Source of the DNA: Mucidula mucida
Taxonomy: Eukaryota; Basidiomycota; Agaricomycetes; Agaricales; Physalacriaceae
Assembly (NCBI GenBank): GCA_015501055.1
Contig: JADNYV010000846.1
Span: 1 to 14,376 of the forward strand
DNA length: 14,376 nt
Direction of reading: 5' to 3'
The notes under the pieces were generated by a model that saw only the letters and a program-made list of their open reading frames with translations, was not told the origin of the DNA and did no database searches. The stretch's first letter is position 1; every line of letters begins with the position of its first letter. This document shows positions 1-12,616 of this stretch, piece after piece. The position numbers and the translations under genes were made by a program.

Positions 1-1154
1 GAAGAGTTAACATAAGCAATGTACGCATGTTAGTAGTGAGGTCAAAACAGTGTTGACGAAAAGATGCTTCAACAAGCGGGAATTTGGGGTTTGTCAATAA
101 GAAAACAGAAGTCCAGCCCTTCAGCTCACCATAATCGGAACGGGTGGCACTTGGAGACATCCTTAGGTGGCGATCCACAAGTTGTGCTGAATTCAAGTCT
201 CTCCTGTCACTGTACTAACGTACAGTAACAGCCTTTCGCGTAAACTGCCCAGTCATCGGCACCCATGGGCCATGGGCTACAGCTTGAACAAACATGAAGT
301 GATCGAGGCGCCTGGCAGTGCTGACATTCATTCATATCCTATAACTCTAATGATAACCTCATGCCTTAGATGCTTCCGCTGGTTTTACATCCCACCGACC
401 TTTGGGGCCCGTAATAATCGAGCCGGAACATAGTAGCTCGGAGCTTCTTCTGCCAGAAACGCCGCATACACTCCAGAGCATCCGGCCCCACATGTTCATG
501 TATTCTCGAGGCCAGGCGCCCGTCTGTATGGTGACAGTCGATCGAAACGATCCTATCGGCTCGGTCGTTCATTCATGCACTAACGCTGATTGGACTGCAT
601 TCAGTACACAAACTGTCAAAGGGACAGACTCATATTTCAGAGTAAACCTTGTCAGAACATTGAAGTAATCATTCGCAAAGTACCAAGTAACAGAAATGTG
701 CACCACACTAACGAACCCCTCTGCCGTGGAAGCAGCAGAAGGGAGATACGGAGGTGTAGTCTATGCAATGCACCATTAGTCCATCTCCCTGCGAGGGCCC
801 CACGATACGACGCGCCGACCACTGAAAAAGTCGACGCAAATGAGAAAGCGGGGGGTTGTAAGTCTGAAGAAAAAAGCAGGCAGAAATTTGCTGGGTTATA
901 AGGTAACTTTAGGGCCGGGTTCAAGGATCGGCAACGGCCGATTGCTTGAACCTAGGCATTCAGAATCATTGAACAGAGAACCGCATCGTACCTTTGTTCT
1001 CCTTCGAATCTGCTCCTTAGACGCGTAGTTGCTGCCATTAGCAAAACCATGCAGGTGTTTATACTGGGGAAGCGTTGCGGACAAGCAAAACATGCGAATT
1101 AATCAGAGTTATAGTATCGTATAGTAAGTACCGGAAGATGGTCGAGACTCGGGC
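1..1154. other. Gene-free stretch downstream of the halogenase
   Basis: No open frame here looks like a protein I recognise. The longest frames are about 60-100 codons, overlap on both strands, and show no domain motif or consistent splice sites. The stretch holds the 3' flank of the halogenase, which is transcribed leftward and stops at 1155. The main structured element is the hairpin at 918-952, described separately. A short CCATGG-rich palindromic patch occurs near 262-277. A neighbouring gene may begin beyond the left edge. Confidence 0.55.
918..952. repeat. Strong imperfect inverted repeat (hairpin)
   Basis: Bases 918-925 (GGTTCAAG) pair perfectly with 945-952 (CTTGAACC). After a small asymmetric internal loop (926 against 943-944), bases 927-932 (ATCGGC) pair with 937-942 (GCCGAT), leaving the four-base loop AACG at 933-936. 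That makes 14 base pairs in 35 nt. It lies about 200 bp past the halogenase stop codon, so it may fall in the 3' UTR or termination region of that transcript. The role is unknown. It is not a tRNA: there is no cloverleaf or paired A and B box. Confidence 0.6.
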
Positions 1155-4048
<2,894 letters not shown>

Positions 4049-7000
4049 TTACGCTTCTAGTTTACTGGAGATCCCATCTGGCGAATGGAAAGCGGCATTA
4101 ATAGACATTTGGGTGAGATCACTGTGGCTCATGCCATGCGAGGGCGTATTGGCGCCTGATTGGAATGGGGACAGTCCCATACGGGGCGTGATTAACCCAC
4201 TCCCGTTGGCGCCGAACACGAAGCCACCAGTCAGCCCGTCAAGGGTATTATATCCTGCCGAAGCATAAGCATCAACGTCAAACAAGGAAGAATACAAAAA
4301 TAAACTCACCTGGAACGAGCACGCTGTCCCAGAAATTGCTGCTGAGAATGCTGTCCATAGATAACCCGTTAGTCCCATTGTGCGCCTCATCCGAAGGCGC
4401 CATGATGGGCGGAAACGTCGACATGTCCGCTACGGGACCCATCTCGCCTTCAAACTGGAAATCGCTTAGCAGCTTGGAAGTATCCCGGAAGCTATTGGTG
4501 CTGTGTCCATTCGTCTGCGGGGGTCCCATGGAGCCAATCGTGGAGGAAGAGTTGTGGCTCATATCCCCATTCGTTGGCTCTAGGCGAGCAGATATCAGCG
4601 CCTTTAGGAAGCCACCGTACAACGCCGTAGTGTGCTGCGGGCTGACCGAGATATTTTCGAGCACATCCGCGACGTCCTTGACAAGGTTCAGAGTCGTCTG
4701 GTCGTCCTCGAGATATGCAGAAAACTCTGGGCGTACGAGCTATGTCATGCTCGTCAGCGTGTGAAGCGATCTGAAAACGGTGCCAGCCTACCTTCAGCAA
4801 ACTCAGGACAGCGTAGGACGTCTGGACACAATGAGAATCAGGAGAGTACTTCATGAAACCACTCGGGCCCAAGTGGTCCCGAACAATAGTGGCACAGTTG
4901 ACAGCAGATGCGTGCACTCGCCCAAAGAAGTAGCCGATATTCAGAGGCGCAGCTTCCAGAGCATTCTGCAGTCCAAAAGAATTTAAAACGAGCATGGTGT
5001 AGTTGATGTAGAACTCGGCGATCCCCGCGGTGTACTGGGTGAACTCTGGCGTTTCTTTGTCTACAAGGGTCAGACAATGAGTTTTCCCGCGAGAAGAAGG
5101 CTTACCGGAGAATGGCTGCGCTCTGTTGAGCCATCGTTGTCGCGACTGATATATTTGATCTTCGAACGTCTTGATCACGAGCATGTAGTCTAGCGAGGAC
5201 GTATGAAGTCCACTATTCGTATCCATGTTGGAGTACAGAAGGTCCAAACTTCGCGACAGAATTCGCTGAAGTTCCTGTAACCGAAGTAAGCACTATGCAG
5301 AAATACTCGAAGAACTGAAGTCCATACAGCATATGCAGCGATGCCAGCATCAGAAGGAATAGCGGTAGGCAGAGAACACCACGTCTCAGCGTTCCGAATG
5401 ATATAGCTGGAATATCATGAGTGCTCTGCTGTCTCTTAGTCTGAAAGGCCAGCTTACTCTTCTTTGATGGAATACGGCTTGCCCATCTGCGCACTGTGAC
5501 TCCTATCCAAACAAAAGCAAACGATCCAAGTGCGTTCTCGATTGTGAACCTCGACTTCGCGGGCACGCCCCTCCTGTGTGTCCTGGCTCGTTACCGTGGT
5601 CTTGCGATGAAGATTAAGATCGGTGGCCATCCTGTACGCGGTCATGGGTTGACCAGTATTGACGTTCTACACCGAACTCACCTGATGGCCATGCCAAGGA
5701 GAAGCCATGTCTTATCTTGTTCGTACCGTTCGACAGCTCCGCAGCCCCAGAGCGTAAGCAGCAGGTACGCTTGAACTATCTCCACGGACTTGTAGCCCTG
5801 TGCGGGGACGTTGAACGCTAGTCGTTTGGCAAGTTCTGACAAGCGGCCGTGTAACTCTGGTTGTTCGGTGTAGAACTTGCTAGCGATGGCGCATACTGAT
5901 GGCAACGTGAGCGATCGCACGCGTTGATAGAGGGGGTACAACATACTTGTCGTCAGCAGAAAAGGCGAACGGGAGCAAACTAGGGATGGTGTATGGAAAT
6001 CACGGTCGAGGACATTGCTATGCATCTAGATGGAAGATCAGATTTACATCAATGGTCGCGCCACAGGTTCCGCACATTCATGTGGTCAAAGTATCTGCGA
6101 GTGACGGCATCAGAAGGGCACGATCAATGCGAGGTACTAGAACTGACATGTCGAAAAGCCTGACCACTTCGCTCGTGCTGACGAAACTGAGCATCTCGGG
6201 CTGTACCTGTCGTTCGATGTACAGGCGCCGTAAGGGCAATATCGTCATAGGTCCTGAACGCGATGAGAAGTTGCCCACATAAAGACTGGACTGTCAGCCC
6301 TCACCTGGCTTAAAATAATTGTCGCTCGCAACACCAAGTTTACGTTCCGCGTTGCCGGATTGCGTATTGACATTTTGTTGTGCACGACGATTGGCTAGGC
6401 TAGCCTCGGCTAGAAGACCAAGTGGGTTGAGGGAGTTGTCAGGAAGTGAATGGAGCTTCGGAGAGTTGGGCGCCTGATGTTGCTGGTGATGAACATATGA
6501 TGATGAAGATGCTGTTGGCGGAGGTGAACACGCTATCAGAGCCTGAGTCACTGATGTCGATGACTGCGGAGCTGGTGATGGTGTACGAGACAATATTCCA
6601 GATGCAATGGTGGGATTCCCGATAGACTTTAAAACGGTGTCTAGCGTCCGCTCCATCTTCCGTATGGATCTAGTGAGGATCTCGTGTTTTCTGAAGGAAA
6701 TTAGTAATGGTCCTCGTTGTGCACTAGATGGGACTCACTTTGAAGATCGTTTGCCGCGGTTCGATTCTTCGAAAATGCATTCGTGGTTGCCTGCTTGGCA
6801 ACGCTTGCACGGCGGACCTTGCTCTGCACCGACGCACTTCATTTTCAGCCGGCGGCAAACGGTACATGCACTGGAGAATAGTTTAGCTCGCTGTACACTA
6901 GAGATTGGAGACGCGTACCGAGAGCCCCGTGTGGGCTTTACTTTATCCTCCTTCTCCATTGTCGGACTACGGGCACTGCTAGTATCATCGTCCTTGCGGG

Positions 7001-7424
7001 GTTTCTTTCTGGCATCATTGGCAAGATTCGACGACGACGGACGTTTCCCGTTACTATTGGAAGAAGATGGGTACATATGTTCGGTTGGAGGGGTAGCTAT
7101 GAGATCCGAGCCTTGCGAGGATGGGGACGAATAGTTGGAAGGAAGGGAGAGATGTGGTGCAGCATGGTGCGCTCCAGAAGGATAACCGTTGTTATTGTAG
7201 TAGGGGGGGTACAATGCCAAAGCCGGGTCAATGGGGACAGAAGGAGACGGGGACTGCATTGGATTGGACGACATTCGGATTGGAAAGAGGTCCCGCGGGG
7301 AGTAATCCTGCGAGGAATAGTCGGGGGAGTATTCTTCTGGAGAAAGAGGTATAGGATCAGCATAAGGCAGGGGGGCGAAGTGGTTTGGGTAATAGGAAGA
7401 GTAGGTGTACGTCGAGACAGGCAT
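4049..7424 (-). CDS. Zn2Cys6 fungal transcription factor, PrtT-like (13 exons, complete)
   Basis: Nuclear binuclear-zinc-cluster activator. Minus-strand exons: 7424-6919, 6870-6739, 6690-6305, 6253-6148, 6094-6076, 6025-5947, 5895-5682, 5631-5458, 5406-5328, 5274-5106, 5060-4792, 4739-4310, 4254-4049 (TAA stop). They total 2769 nt, 922 residues; introns are 45-55 nt. Residues 1-168 are a low-complexity Ser/Pro/Tyr-rich region with basic patches. The zinc cluster at 171-200 is C-x2-C-x6-C-x8-C-x2-C-x6-C (CTVCRRLKMKC...). A coiled-coil-like linker follows (MERTLDTVLKSI). The fungal-specific transcription factor domain spans roughly 345-640 and contains LLLTLWGCGAVERYEQDKTW and an MATDLNLHR segment. 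The C-terminal tail is Ser/Gly/Pro-rich. The ATG at 7424 is chosen because no earlier in-frame start is seen. Relatives in mushrooms are often labelled 'transcriptional activator of proteases prtT'; that label rests on similarity, and the target genes here are unknown. It lies directly upstream of the halogenase on the same strand. Confidence 0.92.
6076..6094 (-). other. 19-nt microexon of the Zn2Cys6 regulator
   Basis: Exon 5 of the regulator carries one base completing an Ile codon and six codons (Tyr-Phe-Asp-His-Met-Asn). It sits between a 53-nt intron (6095-6147) and a 50-nt intron (6026-6075). The spliced product reads RLFDIYFDHMNMHSNVLD, which matches the start of the fungal-specific transcription factor domain. 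Skipping it shifts the frame. Confidence 0.8.
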
Positions 7425-7456
7425 CGGGGGGAGGGGGTGGAACGGGAAGGGTGGGG
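7425..7456 (+). promoter_or_regulatory. G-rich run (possible G-quadruplex) abutting the regulator start
   Basis: The plus strand has G runs of 6, 5, 3, 3 and 4 at 7426-7431, 7433-7437, 7444-7446, 7449-7451 and 7453-7456, with loops of 1, 6, 2 and 1 nt. This meets the usual G3+N1-7 pattern. It begins one base from the regulator ATG, on the template strand, so the mRNA leader is a C/T-rich tract. Pyrimidine-rich leaders are common before fungal start codons, which is the simpler explanation. Confidence 0.45.
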
Positions 7457-8347
7457 AAACGCCGAGAATTTAAGGAAAACGCGCGACTCACGTGTAGAGA
7501 TGACTATTGGACCTTGTCAGACGCAAAATAGGACGCGTGGCGCAAGTTGGCCGCTGAGAAAGTAGATTCACCTGAGAAAAGAAAGAAGAGTGGTTACTCC
7601 TGAATATGTGGTAAACCTCAGGGCGAGAGAAAAAAGGCCGGCACGGCATACCAAATCAAGATCGGACAGGTTACTGTCTCCGCTGTTCAACTATGTGGGA
7701 ATAGCTGCCTGGGTGAGAAAAATAGGCCTACTGTTGCTCCGCCTTGTCGACAATGTCTACCTTTCAATGTGGTGGTATCTGGCAAAGCCTAATGGTCACA
7801 TCTGTCACACGCCCTCGGTCAGCTGGCTACGGAACCACATTGATGACTATTACGACGTTCGTGTTCTCCGTATTCCGGCGCTCGCAGGCGCGGCAGGGCG
7901 ACCTCTGTTAAGCGCGCTTCTCGCTGGTGTGTTCTATGGCCTCTTAGGAGGCGCTCCTGTTCACCACCTTCACCCATTTCCCCACTCGTACAGCAGATCA
8001 AGGAACCTGGTCATTCTGTACCACACCGGAGTCTTCCGACCCAAAACAGAGGTTCGTCCTGTTGTTTTGGGGTATCCCAATCCTACGCAATGGGCTCTCT
8101 TTGACTGTTGCTTTACTCGACTGCTGCCGTATCCTGGGACTAAACGACCGTTAATGTCAGCCTTTACCTCTTCGCGTCGACTTACAAACCTTGAAGCTTG
8201 AGGAAAATGTCGAGCAGAATTGTGGCGAGTGCAACCAGAACATGTACACGTCTGCAATTACCGTGTGCTCGGTAATCTGGATACCGTTTCCTCGTCCACC
8301 GAAACTTTGGACAATGCCTCGAGATTTTCTCGCCATTTCCGTCTACA

Positions 8348-8373
8348 GGCCGATAAGAGGGCTCTTACCGGCC
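8348..8373. repeat. 26-nt near-perfect palindrome (hairpin)
   Basis: GGCCGATAAGAG at 8348-8359 is followed by GG and then CTCTTACCGGCC at 8362-8373. The arms are reverse complements at 11 of 12 positions; the one mismatch is A8353 against C8368. It lies in gene-free DNA about 0.9 kb upstream of the regulator start. It could be a binding site for a dimeric protein or a folded RNA element. No function is assigned. Confidence 0.6.
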
Positions 8374-10060
8374 GCTGTTAAATACCCTTCGATTCGCTCG
8401 TACCCGTGAACCACTGTAAAATAAAAAAAAGAAGTGAGGTGTATTCAATGTCGCTGGTTCTTCGAAGTAGCGAGCGCACTCGCGAGACCCGTATTTTAGA
8501 CTCGTGATCTTCACTTTTGGCCGAGCAATCAACGGCACCCGCCGACCTTGATTCCGACTCTCGTCTCTATTCTCGTTCTCAAATCGGCGAGAAGCATCTG
8601 CGCAATTGCCTGGCAGAGATCCAGCGTTACTACCGTGAACGCGCAGACACACACGCTCGGAGCCTACGCGGTCATCTTTCCTAACACGAATCGCTTCCTT
8701 CAATTGGTTGTGGTACAGACAGCGGCTCTTGCCGGGACCATTCAAACTCAGCTTCAGCTTCATTATATGCACCAATTGCTAGAACTAATGATAACACGCC
8801 GGCGTACCTTTGTACTGGGACCCAATAATCTCATCGTCTCCGAGAGTTTGGGTTGTACCATGCCGAACTCGCAGTCGCCTCCATTTCGCCACTCTGAGCC
8901 CAATCTTGACACAACGTCGAATGACTGTGCAGCTACTTTTGGCTTTGACTTCTAGTGGCTGTCGGTGGGTCTTTTACTATTTGTGTGCGCTAGCAACTGT
9001 TTCATCCCTCCCCTCCTTCCCTCTGCTCTCTCACTGATAACGACTCTGTTACTGCACCATGCGTGTCCTACGCTATCTACTCGCGATGATTTCAAAGAAG
9101 CGTCTCAGCAAGGAGACGTGTATCTTGCTAAAGAACGCGCAATTTCTCCCTCGAGTTATCCCCACCTGCTCTTACTTGTTTTTTCTCTAACGCCATTGAC
9201 AGTGTATCGCTATCATCATTCTGATATCGCCTTCGGGCACGTTTTTTGTCTGCTGCCCGTCTTCAGCTCAATGGCGTAGACTCGAGTGGGATTTAACCTT
9301 CTCATGTCCACGCGGTGGTAAAAGCCACCTTGCTATGACGATCACTTGGCGTTGTATCTCCTGCAGTTGATCAACTTCTTCGAAGTCGGATCTCGGCGCG
9401 GACGCTAGTAGCTTGTTCACAAATCGACGTACTGACGCTGCTTATCTCTTCGCCAACTCTCATGCAACGGAAGCTTCCTCCGACAGGATTAACTTGTATC
9501 ACCTTCAAGTCCGTCGTTGTGCGTTGGAGAATAACGAGGCTCAAAGACGCGTCAGTGATTGCCCTTATCGCGCCTTTCGACGGCCGCAATCTCATTTTTC
9601 ATTTTACCAAGGCACAAACGGAAGGAACTAACAAGGGATTTCTCACGTAACACTGCCCATCTCCTTCTCCATGTGCTGCTACACCGTTTGCGTACAACCG
9701 CGAAGAGCTGTATGTGAGTCTCTCTTCTAAGTGAGGTATCAACACCCTGATAACGCTCTAATTACAGCTCTCCCTCGAGGATTCTACGCGACGTCGACGC
9801 GTGCTAACCGCAAACACCGAGAAAAATGTCCATACTTCTTTGTTACAGCCCCACATTCAACGCGTCAATGATAGGCTGACTTGCAACTGCGCGTCATTCA
9901 AATGTGCTACTGCGAGCCGCAGAGATGGTAAATTCCGGCGGTACGACATATTCCCATTGCCATACATTTTCTCTCGTCTTGTCAACATTTCGAAGAATCG
10001 TGATGATCTCCCAAAGATTGGCTGATGCCTACGCGTACTAAAGATAACCTAGGGCCTCCT

Positions 10061-10116
10061 GATATGGTGCGGGGGGCTCTCCCCGACGCTGCCAGACCCT
10101 GCCGCACGTCCATATC
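10061..10116. repeat. 56-nt bulged stem with inner G4-CTCT-C4 hairpin
   Basis: GATATGG (10061-10067) pairs with CCATATC (10110-10116), and TGCGG (10068-10072) pairs with CCGCA (10102-10106), separated by a three-base bulge (10107-10109). Inside, GGGG (10073-10076) can pair with CCCC (10081-10084) across the loop CTCT. That gives a 12-bp basal stem plus a 4-bp inner hairpin. It matches no RNA family I know and is too short for a tRNA. Confidence 0.5.
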
Positions 10117-10648
10117 TGTAAAATTAACCTCGTACCGTGGACTGTTCCGTCCGTCAAAGGAGTTTATAGTTGGACGAGGGCTCGAACGGACGCTATTGCG
10201 GTATCCTCGGCTATACGCGCAAGGGACCAAAGGGCCTCGCATCGCGTGCAGACGATTGCGCACTGGCAGGTCTATAATTGTTTCGTTGAATGCATTCACA
10301 AGGTGCGATAGGGAAACTCTCTCGCCAGTGCCCTCTACACCAGGACACAGGAACGTCTATCAGACGATCTTATTCCTACTTTTGAGGCCCCCCCTCGCGC
10401 ATTTCCGTGGTTTATATTTGGAGAGGATGTGAGTTGACATGGGTAAGGTATACCTCGAGGTCAGCATACCTAGTATTTTAGGCGGAGCAGAGTCTAAATT
10501 CTCCGGGAAACAGGCGTAAGCAAGCGTCCATTCGATTCTATCTGTTGAATTTGCTGTAGGTTCAAGGGCGAAGTGTGTTGTGTTTTTATCACGATTTAAT
10601 CCTAGCTCGTGTATGCATGAACGTCAATTCGCATATGCTAACGCCATA

Positions 10649-10684
10649 ACACATCAGAGGCTTCCACGCGGAGTGCCGATGTGT
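10649..10684. repeat. 36-nt hairpin, weak
   Basis: ACACATC (10649-10655) pairs with GATGTGT (10678-10684), and the interior can form further short pairings (GGC with GCC, CC with GG). The base stem is only 7 bp with a 22-nt interior, so chance is a fair explanation. Confidence 0.3.
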
Positions 10685-11639
10685 GATGAGAGTTTTGTGC
10701 CGAGAGGGATTAAGTTGCTCGAGGGGGACGATCACCCATCAAAAGAAAGCTTCTAACTCGCGGTAACTGGCTCTTCCTTGACCTCTAATGGATAAGGGCA
10801 CCTTTTCTCACTGTCATATATCATCTCACTGAGCGGGACAAGCCGTCTGACTCTCTAAACCATGACTCGTTATCGCTTTCCGCGGCCGTGCAAAAGGACG
10901 AGGTAGGGAGATACAGGACTTCAACATGTGGAGGCGGAGGGCTACTCGGTGTGTGCTTTCACATGAGCTGAATATTTGTCTACGAATTTCGGTCATACTG
11001 GAGCCTGTGGACGATGGAAAATATATTTTCGGCGCGCCCCCCCATGACTTCTGTAAATTAGTTTGTATGAGCCTCGGACCCTCTTGCACTCCGACACGCG
11101 CCCTGTCTGGACATGTACTGGCATCGCAAATGACCTCAATTTCCTACATACTATCCGTGTACTAAACGGACATCGTGTGAGATTGTTCTTTTTCGTTTTA
11201 TTACCCTCAAAGAATCAATCTGAGCGCTAGCACCGCCGAAAGTCACGCTCTATCGGCTCTCTTGGCGTGATGGAAGTGAGGTCCCCTTTGACAGAGAGGT
11301 GCTCGTTTGAGTGAGGCTGAGCTGGAATGTATATCAACTGGAAGCTTCTGGCCGACGCGAGTGACTCCTCTACTGCCCGACCATCGTGCACATGAGATAG
11401 TGCAGCTCTCCAACTCGTACGGCAATCGTTCACCGTCTGCTCTCCCCTTGGTGTAGTATGCCGTTGCGACTGAATGGACGGCCTTCAAAGATAGATTTTC
11501 TTTCGTTGTCGATCAGACATTTAGGATTATCAATGTCGGTGAGAAATAACGTTGTACGCTCCAATCGCATAGCGTTGCCTAGTCATTGGCTAGACTTGCA
11601 AGCTTTCGACGCGCGTGTGTTGAATCTTCATGGGTAAAG

Positions 11640-11651
11640 GAGAGCGCTCTC
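11640..11651. repeat. Perfect 12-bp palindrome
   Basis: GAGAGCGCTCTC is its own reverse complement. It lies about 970 bp upstream of the CDC4-like start. It may be a dimer binding site; a single copy gives little support. Confidence 0.3.
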
Positions 11652-12165
11652 GAGATAACGATGAGTAATAACAGGAGATGATGCTATTGCGCCACCATAA
11701 GGGGTACCCTGCCAAAAGTGGCTTAAGGTTTGCAGCTTTGGTATTTCTGCAATGCAGAGAAGAACTTCATGACGAAGAGTCTCATACATTCAATCTCGCG
11801 CGACCGCTTCTTGGATTCAGACCTGGTCATTGCCATCTATGGATACTAGTCGGGAGGTATAAGATTCAGGCCCACGTCATGTAGGCTTCATAGAACGGAC
11901 AAACCAAGAGCTATCTGAATGCATTTGAGTCGGATAAATAGCGGGATGTTCTCTTCATGGGACGCCGTTGAATAGCGATAAGAACGAACTCTATGGCCGA
12001 CTCGGTGTGGCGTACAGCGTGTAGTCCTGTACGGGTGCTGAATGACCATCAGCTGAAAGACGACGAGGGTTAGTAACAAAGTATTATGGCGCGTTACGAT
12101 ACGGGATATTAAGCATTGGGTTCTGACGGAACGGTATCAAGTTACGTGAATGGCATCAGTGCTAC

Positions 12166-12181
12166 CGACTCACATGAGTCG
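12166..12181. promoter_or_regulatory. 16-nt palindrome with TGAGTC half-sites upstream of the CDC4-like gene
   Basis: CGACTCA (12166-12172), spacer CA, then TGAGTCG (12175-12181) form a perfect 7-bp inverted repeat about 435 bp upstream of the probable start codon. The half-site resembles those bound by fungal bZIP proteins of the Gcn4/AP-1 type, but the 2-bp spacer differs from the canonical TGASTCA site. Binding is unproven. Confidence 0.3.
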
Positions 12182-12616
12182 AATAAGTAGTTCGCCGACC
12201 CGAAAACGGTACGCACTTGTGATGAAAAGCGTCCTGCCAAGTGAGCAAGTGTTGAGAAGCAGGTGTGTAGTCCATGTCGGCTTCGACCGAAAGATGTATA
12301 ACAAGATATGTATTGCGAAGCTAATGGTGGAGAAAAAGAAACGGTCTTCCAGCAAATTCAGTAGTCATCTGAGTGCTGCAACAAAGTCCGTCGACGTAAG
12401 CTGTGACGAGTAAGCTGCTGCGAGTGTCTGTCCTTGGGAATGAGATAGACAGCTTGGACTCGGCTGCAGACCTGAGAGCAACGTACAGAAAGAGGCGGGA
12501 TGAGGCCGGACTTGGCATGTCACGTTGTTTCAACTCCGCCGCCTTGCCTGTTTCGGCATGCGGCTTACAAGCTCTTCCCTCGACCATCCCGAAACGGTGT
12601 CCCTGCCTGGCCCGCT

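Larger units (their letters stand above)
7457..12616. other. About 5.2 kb with no convincing gene
   Basis: This is the shared upstream region of two divergently transcribed genes, the regulator (leftward) and the CDC4-like gene (rightward). No open frame shows a recognisable domain; the longest (about 200 codons near 7590-8201, plus) starts at GTG and has no family-like motif. A minus-strand pyrimidine tract ending in TTTTCTCAG near 7572-7585 looks like a splice acceptor, so the regulator may have a 5' UTR intron. I saw no long terminal repeats, transposase or reverse-transcriptase motifs, tRNA or rRNA. Hairpins at 8348-8373, 10061-10116 and 10649-10684, and palindromes at 11640-11651 and 12166-12181, are listed separately. 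Confidence 0.5.

Noticed and set aside
262..277. CCCATGGGCCATGGG palindromic patch
   Set aside because: Short overlapping restriction-like palindromes, not a perfect extended inverted repeat, with no context.
911..960. Possible tRNA suggested by GGTTCAAG resembling a B box
   Set aside because: No A box, acceptor stem or cloverleaf can be drawn; the sequence is better explained as a simple hairpin.
6607..7134. 175-codon plus-strand frame opposite the zinc-cluster exons
   Set aside because: It is antisense to well-supported exons of the regulator, with no domain of its own.
7590..8201. Open frame of about 203 codons on the plus strand
   Set aside because: It begins at GTG, its amino-acid content (many Arg, His, Leu) looks like chance, and no motif or splice context supports it. 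It lies in the upstream region of the regulator.
8548..8955. 135-codon plus-strand frame
   Set aside because: No recognisable domain and no supporting splice sites; composition is consistent with chance.
9101..9118. Hairpin CGTCTC-AGCAAG-GAGACG
   Set aside because: A 6-bp stem is too short to set apart from chance.
10447..10461. Overlapping palindromes GGTATACC and ACCTCGAGGT
   Set aside because: Each is only 8-10 bp and expected by chance in a window this long.
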